Source of the DNA: Neotamlana nanhaiensis | Lineage (GTDB): Bacteria; Bacteroidota; Bacteroidia; Flavobacteriales; Flavobacteriaceae | Length of the DNA stretch: 64,000 nucleotides | NCBI RefSeq assembly: GCF_000943555.1 | Contig: NZ_JTDV01000001.1 | Location: 434,001-498,000, forward strand | Direction of reading: 5' to 3' | In this document: positions 9,104 through 18,177 of the stretch, piece after piece | Layout of the letters: the number at the start of each line of letters is the position of its first letter | Position numbering within the stretch: the first letter of the stretch is position 1 | The notes under the pieces: model-generated | What the model was told of the DNA's origin: nothing | Databases searched by the model: none | What the model saw: only the letters and a program-made list of their open reading frames with translations | Made by a program: the position numbers and the translations under genes

Positions 9104-9862
9104 CTAATCTTCTTCTTTAGGAAGCGCTGCCAAAGCCTTAGCAGCATCTTTTATATTGTTGTTTTTTTCATCTTTAATGATGTGTCCATCTTTTAGCACA
9201 ATGGTACGGCTACTAAACTCGGCTATATCTGGTTCGTGCGTCACAAACACAATGGTTTTACCTTGGCTGTTTAACTCTTGAAATAGCGCCATAATTTCGT
9301 ATGATGTTTTAGTGTCCAAGTTTCCTGTGGCTTCATCAGCTAGAATAACCACTGGGTTATTTACCAACGATCTTGCAATAGCTACACGTTGTTGTTGTCC
9401 GCCCGATAATTGCGCTGGTGTATGATCGAATCTTTCTGCTAATCCTACCCGTTTTAAAGCGGTTTCGGCGCGTTCGCGACGTTCTAAGGTGCTTACTTTA
9501 CTGTTGTAAAGCAATGGTAATTCGGCATTTTCGATGGATGTTGTTCTTGGTAATAAGTTATACGACTGAAAAATAAAGCCTATTTTTTCGTTTCTTATCG
9601 TTGCCAAATCGTTTCTGCTTAATTTTTTTACCATCACGCCATCAATTTCATATTCTCCAGAAGATGGCTGATCTAAACACCCTAAAATATTAAGCATGGT
9701 ACTTTTTCCTGAGCCACTGCTTCCCATTATGGTTACAAATTCTCCCTCGTAAATGGTGTATGAAATTCCTTTTAACGCATGCACCACCTCATCGCCCATT
9801 TTAAACTCGCGTTTTAAATCGGTTATCCTGATAATTTCTTTTTTTAATGCTTTTATTTCCAT
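9104..9862 (-). CDS. MacB-like ABC transporter ATP-binding protein
   Basis: This 252-residue ABC ATPase carries Walker A GSSGSGKST, the Q-loop FIFQSYNLLPR, signature LSGGQQQRVAIARSL, Walker B VVILADEATGNLD and the H-loop VFVTHEPD. It belongs to the LolD/MacB/FtsE branch. In MacB of E. coli the ATPase and permease are one chain; here they are separate genes one base apart, as is usual in Bacteroidota. Together with the adaptor and the TolC-like protein upstream it would form a complete tripartite pump. Confidence 0.95.
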   Translation of the reverse strand: MEIKALKKEIIRITDLKREFKMGDEVVHALKGISYTIYEGEFVTIMGSSGSGKSTMLNILGCLDQPSSGEYEIDGVMVKKLSRNDLATIRNEKIGFIFQSYNLLPRTTSIENAELPLLYNSKVSTLERRERAETALKRVGLAERFDHTPAQLSGGQQQRVAIARSLVNNPVVILADEATGNLDTKTSYEIMALFQELNSQGKTIVFVTHEPDIAEFSSRTIVLKDGHIIKDEKNNNIKDAAKALAALPKEED

Positions 9863-9880
9863 GATAAATGGCGTTTACGA

Positions 9881-11086
9881 TTATTTTTTCTTTCCTGGTG
9901 GTTTTGGCATAAACGGACTCTCACCTCCCGATGCTGTTGTAGTTGCAGTTGAAACACTTTCTAAACTATACACGAGCTTATCTTCTACATTTAAGCCATT
10001 TTTAACTTGAATATTTACACCATCACTTTCACCTAACTCAATAGTTTTTGGAGTGATTTTTTTATTGTTAAGCACCCAAACCACTGAAGCATCGTCCGCT
10101 GGTTTCTCTTGAGTTCTAACTGATGTATTTTCAACACCTTCTTGGGCTTCGTAGGCTTGAATCAAACTTTCATCTGGCATAAAATTTACCGCTTTAGCTT
10201 CAATAGTTAATTGATCTTTCAACTCTAAAGTATAGATGTAAACCGTTGCTGTTAAACCTGGTTTTAACTTTAAATCTGGATTTTTAGCTTCAATAACAAC
10301 CGTATAAGTAATTACATTTGATTCTTCGGTTGGGTTTAAACGTACTTGCGTTACGGTGCCATCAAACTCGGTGCCTTGATACGCATCAACTGTAAAAGTT
10401 ACACGCTGACCTTCTTCAACTTCACCTATATCAGCTTCATCAACATCCGCTTCAACTTGCATTTCTTTTAAATCTTTTGCTATTGTAAATAAGGTTGGTG
10501 TTGAATAACTTGCCGCTACAGTTTGTCCTTCATCGACTTCTCTCGACAACACCACGCCATCAATAGGCGAATAAATTTCGGCATAACTTAAATTGGTTTT
10601 AGCTTCTTCCAAATCGGAATACCGTTGTGTTACCGTATTTTTTGCTGCATTTAAGTTGTACAAGGCCTCATCATAATCCGATTGACTAATCACTTTATTA
10701 TCAAAAAGTTGTTTTTGTCGGTTATAAATGGTTTGTAAATAATCACGATCATTTACCGCATTGTTGTAAGTCGCTCTGGCTTGTAATAATGAGGCTTGCA
10801 GGTTGGTTTTATCTAATTCTGCCAACAAATCGCCCGCTTTAACTTCACTATTGTAATCCACGTAAATTTTTGAAACTTTACCCGATACTTGCGTACCAAC
10901 TTCAACTTCGGTTAAAGGTTGCACCGTACCAGTTGCAGTTACCAATTTTGTAACTTCTCCTTTTTTAACTGCGGTGGTTTTTACTTCAATAACGGTATCG
11001 CTTCCGCTACTAAAAAATCCATAGGCAACAACGGCTACAACGAGTAACGCTATGGTTATTATGATGGTTTTTTGTTTTGATTTCAT
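9881..11086 (-). CDS. MacA-like periplasmic adaptor (membrane fusion) protein
   Basis: This 401-residue HlyD/RND-type adaptor has an N-terminal membrane anchor (IIITIALLVVAVVAYGFF), a lipoyl-like hairpin (ATGTVQPLTEVEVGTQVSGK and YSPIDGVVLSREVDEGQTV), a long coiled-coil hairpin between them (about residues 95-165), then a beta-barrel domain (DVDEADIGEVEEGQRVTFTV) and a membrane-proximal domain. It bridges the inner-membrane MacB pump to the outer-membrane channel. The C-terminus is proline- and lysine-rich. The gene is co-directional with the ATPase 18 bp downstream and the TolC-like gene 10 bp upstream. Confidence 0.94.
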   Translation of the reverse strand: MKSKQKTIIITIALLVVAVVAYGFFSSGSDTVIEVKTTAVKKGEVTKLVTATGTVQPLTEVEVGTQVSGKVSKIYVDYNSEVKAGDLLAELDKTNLQASLLQARATYNNAVNDRDYLQTIYNRQKQLFDNKVISQSDYDEALYNLNAAKNTVTQRYSDLEEAKTNLSYAEIYSPIDGVVLSREVDEGQTVAASYSTPTLFTIAKDLKEMQVEADVDEADIGEVEEGQRVTFTVDAYQGTEFDGTVTQVRLNPTEESNVITYTVVIEAKNPDLKLKPGLTATVYIYTLELKDQLTIEAKAVNFMPDESLIQAYEAQEGVENTSVRTQEKPADDASVVWVLNNKKITPKTIELGESDGVNIQVKNGLNVEDKLVYSLESVSTATTTASGGESPFMPKPPGKKK

Positions 11087-11096
11087 GTGTAGTGTT

Positions 11097-12419
11097 TTAA
11101 ACTTTTATTTGATTTCCTTGATAAAATTGTAATAACTGGTTGTATAAAATATTTAGGTATTTTGCTTGTAAATAATTCTGTTGGGCAGTTGTGTAAGTAT
11201 TTTGACTCACCACTAAATCGGTAGTGCTTAATGCGCCTAAATCGAATTTTTTCTGTGCCAGTTTATACGATTCTTCGGCGGCTGTACTTGCTGCTTCTGC
11301 GGCCAATAATTGTTCTTGCGAAGACAACGCATTTTGGTAAGCCGTAGCTACTTTTTGATAAATCTCTTTTTGAGCAGTTTGCACCTGAATTTGAGATTGA
11401 TCGATGGCTATTTTTGCCTTTTGAACAGCAGCTTTGGTTTGATTGCCATTAAAAATAGGCACACTTAATGACAAGCCTAAAGATTGATTGAAATTCCCGT
11501 TTATTTGATTGGAAAAATTCATATCCTGTGTATTGGTATAGCCTGTACCAATACTTCCTGACAGTGTAAGTGATGGCAAATAATTACCTTTAGCTAAGTC
11601 TAAATCCTTTTTAGAAACCTCAACGCCTAATTTTACGGCTTCGTACTCCGGTAGCATACCCAAAGCAGCATTATAAACGGCTGTTTTGTTTGGTAAAATT
11701 GGTGCAGCATAGGCATCGGTTTCTGGCGCTGCGATATCGAAATCGGTTTCTGGACCTAATTCTAATAACTGCTTTAACACCAATATTTGTTGCGCGTAAG
11801 TGTTTTTGGCATCAATTAAATTATAACGGTTGGTAGCTTCTTGGGAAATCGCATCAGTGTAATCTTGCATCGCAATACTTCCTGCCTCGTAACGCGCTTT
11901 AGCTTGTTCGGCTTGTTGCGCAGTGGCTTCGAGATTTTCTTCAGCAATAGCAATACCTTCTTTAGCGTACAAAGCTTGTAAATAGGATTCGGCAACACTT
12001 AAAGTAATGCTGTTTTTAGCCTCTTGTAAATACAACGAATTCTGATTTGCTAAAAGCTTGTTTTGCTTTATTTGATTCGAAATTTGATTGCCATTAAACA
12101 CACTAACCGAAGTGTTTAAACCAAAACTACTGGAGTGTATTTGTTGGTTCACAAAATCGCTGGTAATTGGGTCAATGGATTGTCCGTTAGTAAAACGTTG
12201 TGACGCGCTACCCGACAATGTTGGCAAACGGCTATCTTTAGATTGTTGATAGGTAACATCGGCTGTTTGCTTGGTGTATTCAGCATCTTTAATGGTAATA
12301 TTATTTTCTACGGCATACTCTAAACACTCTTGAAACGTCCATTGTTTTGGCGTAACATCTTGTGCTTTCGCAGCAGTAATTCCTATTAAAAAAAATGCTA
12401 TGTAAATGTATTGTTTCAT
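11097..12419 (-). CDS. TolC-family outer-membrane efflux channel
   Basis: This 440-residue protein has a signal peptide (MKQYIYIAFFLIGITAAKAQ) and two internally similar halves of the OEP fold, each with long amphipathic coiled-coil helices (YLQALYAKEGIAIAEENLEA and ATAYQNALSSQEQLLAAEAA) and short beta-strand segments for the barrel. TolC channels cross the outer membrane and periplasm. I start it at the ATG at 12419, because an in-frame ATG ten codons earlier would put MKCKIKSRFK ahead of a normal signal peptide. It is the first gene of the tolC-macA-macB-kinase-regulator operon; a 119-bp gap to menF probably holds the operon promoter. Confidence 0.93.
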   Translation of the reverse strand: MKQYIYIAFFLIGITAAKAQDVTPKQWTFQECLEYAVENNITIKDAEYTKQTADVTYQQSKDSRLPTLSGSASQRFTNGQSIDPITSDFVNQQIHSSSFGLNTSVSVFNGNQISNQIKQNKLLANQNSLYLQEAKNSITLSVAESYLQALYAKEGIAIAEENLEATAQQAEQAKARYEAGSIAMQDYTDAISQEATNRYNLIDAKNTYAQQILVLKQLLELGPETDFDIAAPETDAYAAPILPNKTAVYNAALGMLPEYEAVKLGVEVSKKDLDLAKGNYLPSLTLSGSIGTGYTNTQDMNFSNQINGNFNQSLGLSLSVPIFNGNQTKAAVQKAKIAIDQSQIQVQTAQKEIYQKVATAYQNALSSQEQLLAAEAASTAAEESYKLAQKKFDLGALSTTDLVVSQNTYTTAQQNYLQAKYLNILYNQLLQFYQGNQIKV

Positions 12420-12538
12420 TTTAAAGCGTGATTTTATTTTACACTTCAAAATTGAAACTATTGCTACATTATATAAAAGACAATAGAAGTTTTGGGTAAT
12501 TGTCTCGACGGAAACTTAATTTCTATCGATGGTATTTT

Positions 12539-13657
12539 TTAAGATAATACCTTTTTTATGGTTTGCGTTTTAAAAACCGTTTCTTGCCATTCCTTTTCTG
12601 CATTTGATGTTTCGGTTACACCACCACCAACATAAATTAATGCCTGATTATCTTTAAGTTGCATGCAGCGTAAATTCACGTACAATTGTGTGCTATTTTG
12701 TGGTATAGCGTAGGCTCTGTTTTCAATATTTCTACGTCCAGAACGTGGTTTCTTTACAGTCGTAAAATTTAATTCTCCTAAAAAACCTGTATAAAATTCT
12801 CGGTTGTAATTTTCGTTTTCAAGAATAAAAGCCTTAGTTTCAGCCTTTGGTAATCCGCAAACGGCAGGCGTTGGATGCATACTTTCAATAAGCTTATTTA
12901 ACGCAACATCTGGCTTTAGGCGCGCATTTATCATCGTTTTTAAATGCAATAAGTTACCCGCTTTTGCGGTTTCAACTTCCGAAACATTTATAGCATTTAC
13001 CCACGGTTTTAAATTAGCTACAATAAAATCCGTTACAAACTGCTGCTCTTGCTTTTCTTTATCTTGCCAAACTACTTCTTTAGTATTTTTGTAAGCTTGT
13101 GTGCCCGCCAATGCCATAATTGAAAAGTTGCTCCCTTCAATTTTCATTAAAGTTTCTGGTGTAGCGCCCAACCACAACCCTACTTTTGGATGATACCAAC
13201 AATACGCAAATGCCGAAGGATAATTTTTAACCAATCGTTTAAAAATGGTCAAAGGATTAGCATTATCAGTATTCACAGATTCACAACGAGACACCACCAC
13301 CTTTTTAAAAGCATCGTTTTTTATAGCCTCAATACTTTTTTCTACAAGATTTATATGATGTGTTTTTTCGCTTTCGCGGATGGATTCTGAGGTGCTTTTT
13401 AAATCTTCAGAAATTGAAAAATGTGATTCCGTTTCAATAACTTCCGAAGCATCACTTGGAATTAGAACTGATTTTTCAATGGCATCAAACGGCGAAAACA
13501 CAAAGCCTTTTTCGGTAAAATGGGTTGTATAATGTAATTCATCATCATATTGAAGCATGCCTAACACCGTATCTGTATTAGGTTTTCGGTACACAACAAA
13601 AGGCAATTTATTTTGGTATTGAGTTTCAATACGTTTAAAAAAATCGGCTGTAATCAT
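12539..13657 (-). CDS. menF: Isochorismate synthase (menaquinone pathway)
   Basis: This 372-residue chorismate-binding enzyme converts chorismate to isochorismate, the first step of menaquinone synthesis. Visible motifs of the family are AFKKVVVSRCESV, GLWLGATPETLM, the SIMALAGT loop, the HLKTMINARL segment, HPTPAVCGLPK, REFYTGFLGEL and the C-terminal YVGGGVTETSNAEKEWQET. The N-terminal 100 residues are less conserved, as usual. It is two bases downstream of a thioesterase that likely serves the same pathway. EntC-type use for siderophores is less likely because no siderophore genes are near. Confidence 0.93.
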   Translation of the reverse strand: MITADFFKRIETQYQNKLPFVVYRKPNTDTVLGMLQYDDELHYTTHFTEKGFVFSPFDAIEKSVLIPSDASEVIETESHFSISEDLKSTSESIRESEKTHHINLVEKSIEAIKNDAFKKVVVSRCESVNTDNANPLTIFKRLVKNYPSAFAYCWYHPKVGLWLGATPETLMKIEGSNFSIMALAGTQAYKNTKEVVWQDKEKQEQQFVTDFIVANLKPWVNAINVSEVETAKAGNLLHLKTMINARLKPDVALNKLIESMHPTPAVCGLPKAETKAFILENENYNREFYTGFLGELNFTTVKKPRSGRRNIENRAYAIPQNSTQLYVNLRCMQLKDNQALIYVGGGVTETSNAEKEWQETVFKTQTIKKVLS

Positions 13658-13659
13658 GC

Positions 13660-14082
13660 TTATTTTTTAGGCAAAGAAATGGTTGATAATTTACAAAGTG
13701 AAATTAAATTATCGGACTCGTCGGTTACTCTAATATCAAGTAATTGTGTGGTTCTTCCTTTATGAATAAACGTAGCCTTCGCATACACATAGCCTTCGCG
13801 AACGCTTTTTAAATGGTTCGCCGTAATTTCTATACCACGAACAAATAGTTTTTCGGTATCGATAAAAACATGGGTTGCAAAACTACCCACACTTTCGGCT
13901 AAAGCGGCTGTTGCGCCACCGTGTAATACGCCATCGGGTTGATAAACTCTAGAATTCACTGGCATTCTTGCGACTAGGAAATCTTCACCGTAATCGACCA
14001 TTTCAATTTGTAACGTTTCCATTAACGTGTTTTTGCAAGCTAAATTCGCTTGTTTTAAAATGGCTTCTTTCGATAATTTCAT
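13660..14082 (-). CDS. PaaI/YdiI-type hotdog thioesterase, probable DHNA-CoA thioesterase
   Basis: This 140-residue hotdog-fold protein has the family motif DGVLHGGATAALAESVGS, with the active-site-type glutamate in AESVGS, and a C-terminal strand region GRTTQLLDIRVTDE. Hydrolysis of 1,4-dihydroxy-2-naphthoyl-CoA is a missing step in many menaquinone pathways, and enzymes of this clade (MenI/YdiI) perform it. The two-base spacing to menF makes that role likely, but a general acyl-CoA thioesterase cannot be excluded. The ATG at 14082 lies downstream of a -7-like box, TATTTTTG (14118-14111). Confidence 0.85.
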   Translation of the reverse strand: MKLSKEAILKQANLACKNTLMETLQIEMVDYGEDFLVARMPVNSRVYQPDGVLHGGATAALAESVGSFATHVFIDTEKLFVRGIEITANHLKSVREGYVYAKATFIHKGRTTQLLDIRVTDESDNLISLCKLSTISLPKK

Positions 14083-14160
14083 AAAATTCTTGTACTTTTA
14101 ATCTAGATTACAAAAATACAAAACCAGCAATCAATTTTTTTAGAATTTAATCTTAAAATA

Positions 14161-14736
14161 ATGGAAAACTTAAGGATTCCAACCTTAGAAAATGAGCGTA
14201 TTCGTTTATCTCCTATAAATTTAGAGAACTATAAACAACTTCTTGAAATTGCACAAGAAGATAAATTGGTTCAGTTTTCACCTTCAAAAATTGATACTCC
14301 AGAGGATTTACAAAGCTATGTGCAAAATGCATTAGATAGCTTTCAGCAAAAAACCGCTATTCCTTTTATTATTTTTGATAAAAAGGAAAACGCCTATGCC
14401 GGTTGTACCAGATTTGGACATATTAACTGGCACAACAAAGTCTTGCACATCGGTTGGACGTGGATTGGTAAACGTTTTCAAGGTACTGGTTTAAATAAAA
14501 ACATGAAGTTTTTAATGCTTGAATATGCTTTTGAAACATTACAATTTGATAAAGTTGAATTTCGTGTTGACGAGCGCAACATCACCTCTAGAAAAGCTGT
14601 TGAAAAAATTGGTGGCACTCTTGAGGGTATTTTACGAAAAGACACCTTAATGCTTGACGGTTTTAAGCGTAGCACTTGTTGTTATGGCATTTTAAAAGAA
14701 GAATGGCCTTCTTTAAAGCAACAAATTTTAGCCTAA
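14161..14736 (+). CDS. GNAT-family N-acetyltransferase (RimJ/RimL type)
   Basis: This 191-residue protein shows the RimJ/RimL-like GNAT pattern: ENERIRLSPINLENYKQLLE near the start, the HIGWTWIGKRFQGTGLNKNMKF acetyl-CoA region beginning near residue 98, and VEFRVDERNITSRKAVEKIG followed by LEGILRKDTLMLDG. Members acetylate protein N-termini, ribosomal proteins or small molecules; the substrate here cannot be told from the sequence. It is divergent from the thioesterase gene and its last 9 bases overlap the end of the convergent marC-like gene. Confidence 0.9.
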   Translation: MENLRIPTLENERIRLSPINLENYKQLLEIAQEDKLVQFSPSKIDTPEDLQSYVQNALDSFQQKTAIPFIIFDKKENAYAGCTRFGHINWHNKVLHIGWTWIGKRFQGTGLNKNMKFLMLEYAFETLQFDKVEFRVDERNITSRKAVEKIGGTLEGILRKDTLMLDGFKRSTCCYGILKEEWPSLKQQILA

Positions 14737-15345
14737 ATTAAATGATATTTTCACACCTTCAATAATCATACTGGTACCGATAATCGCGATGATTAATCCC
14801 ATGATTTTCCCAATAACCGATATTACGTTTCGACCGAGTTTTTTCAGAATGAAATCACTTAAACTAAACGCCATATAATTTAGCGCACACATAATAGCGT
14901 AAATTAAAATAACGATACCAATTTGAATGTAATTTGCTTTAGAGACGAAGTTCATTGCCGTTACAATTGTTCCTGGACCCGCTAAAATAGGAATGGCTAA
15001 TGGCGACACTGCAATATCTTCATCTACATTAGGCTTATTTAGATGTTTTACATTGGATTTTTTACTTTGAAGCATTTCAAAACCGACATAAAAAATTAAA
15101 ATGCCACCTGTTATTTTAAACGCGGGAATAGTAATACCAAATAATTGAAAAATAAATTTCCCTAAAATAACAAACACTAAAACAATGATAAACGCAATGA
15201 AAGCCGCTTTTCTACTAATCATGCGCTTGTCTTTTTTATCGTAACCATCTACCAAAGCCATAAAAATAGGCATGTTAGAAATTGGGTTGGTTATGGCGAA
15301 AAAGCCTGTAAAAACTGTAATTGAAAACGCTAATAAATGATCCAT
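14728..15345 (-). CDS. MarC-family integral membrane protein
   Basis: This 205-residue inner-membrane protein has six predicted helices in the two-fold MarC/UPF0056 pattern, with conserved loops NPISNMPIFMALVDGY near the start and SPLAIPILAGPGTIVTAM at about residues 112-129. The family was once tied to multiple antibiotic resistance in E. coli, but that link was withdrawn; no transport substrate is established. Single gene, convergent with the GNAT gene. Confidence 0.92.
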   Translation of the reverse strand: MDHLLAFSITVFTGFFAITNPISNMPIFMALVDGYDKKDKRMISRKAAFIAFIIVLVFVILGKFIFQLFGITIPAFKITGGILIFYVGFEMLQSKKSNVKHLNKPNVDEDIAVSPLAIPILAGPGTIVTAMNFVSKANYIQIGIVILIYAIMCALNYMAFSLSDFILKKLGRNVISVIGKIMGLIIAIIGTSMIIEGVKISFNLG

Positions 15346-15553
15346 TATTTAATATTTAAACAACGAAGTTATATTTTATAATAAAATTATCAAAACAGCT
15401 GATCAAAATTCACAAAACACCCTAGTTAACAACACGTTATACTTAAATTAATTTTGCTTAAAAATTAATTTCATCCTCAAATACCATCCATTTAAAAAAT
15501 ATTATTACTATTTTTAAAACAAAATTCCCTCGGAGCTTCAAAATCCCTTACAA

Positions 15554-15916
15554 TTGAAGACACTTATTATTTTACTAGGTCTTAGCTGTTTTACCCAGCT
15601 TTGCAACGCCCAATTATCAACACCCGACCAAAAAAAACATTTTGCTGCTGGCGCAATAATATCTGGAATTACTTATCCAGTAATTTATTCGACAACAAAA
15701 CGTAAAGGAAAAGCTTTTTTTATAAGCTTTGGCGCATCGGTATTGGCAGGCTTTGGAAAAGAAATTTACGACAGCCAAAAATTTAATTCGCCTTTAGATA
15801 AATCGGAAGTATTAGCAACCGCATTAGGAGGTGCTTTTGCCTCAACAACTTTTTATATTTTTACTGGAAAAGGTAAAAAGAAAAAACAACAACAGGAAAT
15901 AGCTCTGGTTAATTAG
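15554..15916 (+). CDS. YfiM-like small exported or membrane protein
   Basis: This 120-residue protein uses a TTG start at 15554, chosen because it opens directly into a signal peptide (KTLIILLGLSCFTQLCNAQ). The mature part begins with STPDQKKHFAAGAIISG, the D-x-x-K-H-F pattern of YfiM/DUF2279-type proteins, followed by two glycine-rich hydrophobic stretches (AFFISFGASVLAGFGKEIYD and ALGGAFASTTFYIFTG) and a lysine-rich tail. It is probably exported or held in the membrane. Function unknown. The gene is flanked by two minus-strand genes; the 208 bp upstream are A+T-rich with no recognised feature. Confidence 0.72.
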   Translation: MKTLIILLGLSCFTQLCNAQLSTPDQKKHFAAGAIISGITYPVIYSTTKRKGKAFFISFGASVLAGFGKEIYDSQKFNSPLDKSEVLATALGGAFASTTFYIFTGKGKKKKQQQEIALVN

Positions 15917-15921
15917 GGTTT

Positions 15922-16908
15922 TTAATAACCTCCTCTAATCTTAGAAGCTATTTCATTAGTATAAAGCGCCTTAAGTTTTTTATGAGTCTCGTTTGATAAA
16001 TTATCTAAACTTGAAACTGAAGCATTCGAAATCACTTGATTTTCGCTACTCGCGCCTGGGATTATAGTACTTACGGCATCAAAATCTAAAATATAACGCA
16101 ACGCCAGTTGCACCATATTCAAATCATTTGGTAGAATATCGTCTTTAATGGTTTCAACAAAATTTAAACCATCTAAAAATGGTAGTCCAGCAAAGGTTTC
16201 TCCCACGTTAAAGGCTTCGCCATCTTTATTATAGTTTCTGTGGTCGTTTTCTGGAAACGTCGTATTGGCATTGAATTTTCCTGTTAAAAGTCCGCTAGCC
16301 AATGGTAAACGCACAATAATACCCACACCTTTTTCTTTCGCTTTTGGAAATAATTCTGAAATCAATTTTTGCCTGAACACATTAAATATTACTTGTAAAG
16401 ACAATAAGCCTTCTTGCTCGATACAGATTAAGCCTTCTTCAACGGTTTCAACACTGGCTCCAAAATGTTTTATTAAACCTTCTTGTTGCAATTCACGTAG
16501 CCAATTGAAAATAGCACCATCTTTTAAGTATTCCGTAGGAATGCAATGCAATTGTAACAAATCTAAAGAAGCTACGCCTAATCTAGCAATCGATTCTTCA
16601 ACGGTTTGTCTTAAAATCGCTTTCGAGTATTTATCTGGGTATGAATTTGCAGCTCTACCAAATTTAGTTGCCACACGAATAGGTGTATCGCAAGTTTTTA
16701 AAAATTCACCGATAAGAGATTCACTTTTCCCGTTACCGTAAACATCGGCTGTATCAAAAAAAGTAATGCCATTTTTAACGGCTTCATCAAGAATTTTAAA
16801 TGCTTTTTCTTTTGAAATATCGTCACCCCAATCGGCGCCTAATTGCCAGCATCCTAACCCTACTTCACTTACATTAAATCCGTTATCTCCCAGTTTTCTA
16901 GTTTTCAT
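15922..16908 (-). CDS. Aldo/keto reductase
   Basis: This 328-residue protein has the AKR TIM-barrel motifs: GLGCWQLG near the start, the catalytic aspartate and tyrosine in FFDTADVYGNGKSE, the lysine in VATKFGR, the region LDLLQLHC where the histidine of the tetrad lies, and the C-terminal NADPH site STIIPGASSENQV. It likely reduces a carbonyl with NADPH in the cytosol; the substrate is unknown. Overall it resembles YajO/Tas-like reductases. It ends 5 bp after the preceding convergent gene. Confidence 0.93.
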   Translation of the reverse strand: MKTRKLGDNGFNVSEVGLGCWQLGADWGDDISKEKAFKILDEAVKNGITFFDTADVYGNGKSESLIGEFLKTCDTPIRVATKFGRAANSYPDKYSKAILRQTVEESIARLGVASLDLLQLHCIPTEYLKDGAIFNWLRELQQEGLIKHFGASVETVEEGLICIEQEGLLSLQVIFNVFRQKLISELFPKAKEKGVGIIVRLPLASGLLTGKFNANTTFPENDHRNYNKDGEAFNVGETFAGLPFLDGLNFVETIKDDILPNDLNMVQLALRYILDFDAVSTIIPGASSENQVISNASVSSLDNLSNETHKKLKALYTNEIASKIRGGY

Positions 16909-16980
16909 CCTTATGTTGTTCAGTTTTTATCCGACTAAAGTACAAAAAAGGACATCGTGTAACCTAAAAGTAGCTCGAAT

Positions 16981-17928
16981 TTATTCCGTTAAGCGCTTTA
17001 CAATAGCTTTTACAGGAAGAATTTCTGTAGTATGTTTAATACTCGGGCCAGCCACCCAAACCGTTTTATACGTTGCTTTTTTCGCCGCTTTTTCAGTAGC
17101 TTTCATGCCTATTGAAAACCGAATCATTTTCACCCACTTTTTAAGCTTTCGGTTTTTGTTAAGTAGATTCTCAATCCATGTTGCCTTTGTTCCAATCTTT
17201 TTAACGTAAGGTGTATTAATTACGGTGCAAGGTGTTCCTGAAATTCGCTCGGTCATAACAATATCGTCCGCTCCGTAATCTACACAGGCTTGTTTATATT
17301 CATCTGTAACGTTCGATTCAACTGAAGCAATAAACGGACTACCAACCGAAACACCATCGGCACCATAACTTATCATATCGTCAATATCGGCTTTCACACC
17401 AACGCCACCGGCAGAAATTACTGGAATTTTTAAGTGTTTTTTTAACGTTGCTATTAATTCCTTTGGTGATATATTTCCTCTATGCCCACCAGCTTCATTA
17501 TTTACGGCAACAACAGCATCGGCTCCTAAAGATTCTACTTTTTGCGCAAAACGTAAATCGGTAATATCACAAAACACCTTAATACCAACTTTGTGAGCCT
17601 GCTCGATCGTTTCTTTTGGATTTCCCAAAGAGGTTAAAATAAAATCGCAACCTGCTTCACACAAAACGTCTAATTGCGCTTTCGCTTTAGGGTTTGACTT
17701 GTTTACAATAAGATTAAACCCAAACGAACCTCCACTTGGTTTCGCTGCTTTAAGTTCTCTGGCGGCGACTTTTAATTCATCAAGTGTTCTATAATTGAGA
17801 GCAGGAATACAACCCGCAATTCCTGAGTTCATGGCTTCTTTAACCATAGCCACATTAGACACCAAAAACATTGGCGCCATAATTATAGGATGTTTAATGC
17901 TTAACAATTGTGTGAGGTTTGCTGCCAT
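16981..17928 (-). CDS. Nitronate monooxygenase-like flavoprotein (NPD family)
   Basis: This 315-residue FMN-dependent TIM-barrel protein has the typical start LLSIKHPIIMAPMFLVSN, the phosphate-binding strand PVISAGGVGVKADIDDMISY and GADGVSVGSPF, plus AVNNEAGGHRG, which carries the catalytic-type histidine of nitronate monooxygenases. Such enzymes oxidise alkyl nitronates, including the toxin propionate-3-nitronate, but related proteins are enoyl reductases such as FabK, so the substrate is open. A TATATTTG box and a perfect palindrome sit just upstream. Confidence 0.88.
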   Translation of the reverse strand: MAANLTQLLSIKHPIIMAPMFLVSNVAMVKEAMNSGIAGCIPALNYRTLDELKVAARELKAAKPSGGSFGFNLIVNKSNPKAKAQLDVLCEAGCDFILTSLGNPKETIEQAHKVGIKVFCDITDLRFAQKVESLGADAVVAVNNEAGGHRGNISPKELIATLKKHLKIPVISAGGVGVKADIDDMISYGADGVSVGSPFIASVESNVTDEYKQACVDYGADDIVMTERISGTPCTVINTPYVKKIGTKATWIENLLNKNRKLKKWVKMIRFSIGMKATEKAAKKATYKTVWVAGPSIKHTTEILPVKAIVKRLTE

Positions 17929-17951
17929 GTTTAGTTTGTTTTGGTTTCACA

Positions 17952-17980
17952 CAAATATACTAAATATTATGCACGCATAA
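17952..17980 (-). promoter_or_regulatory. Putative promoter with palindromic operator upstream of the NPD gene
   Basis: On the minus strand TATATTTG (17959-17952) matches the Bacteroidota -7 box; the -33 box is weak. A palindrome with perfect 6-bp arms, TTATGC-AC-GCATAA (17967-17980), lies between the -7 and -33 positions, where a repressor dimer would block RNA polymerase. Inference from sequence only. Confidence 0.35.
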
Positions 17981-18177
17981 GACATTGCGTTAGCCTGTAT
18001 TTACAAATTGTATTAATAAACTTTTATAACAACATCAAAATACTCAAATTATACATTAAACCGATAATTTTGTTTTTAGTCTATTTAATTGTTGCTCAGA
18101 ACTTTTTGTAAATAGATTTACAATACTCCTAAACTATAAAGCAAAAAAATTATTAGAAAAATATAGTACAACCTCAA

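Noticed and set aside
16265-16741. A 158-codon frame antisense to the aldo/keto reductase
   Set aside because: It is a shadow of a well-supported gene, with biased composition and no motif.
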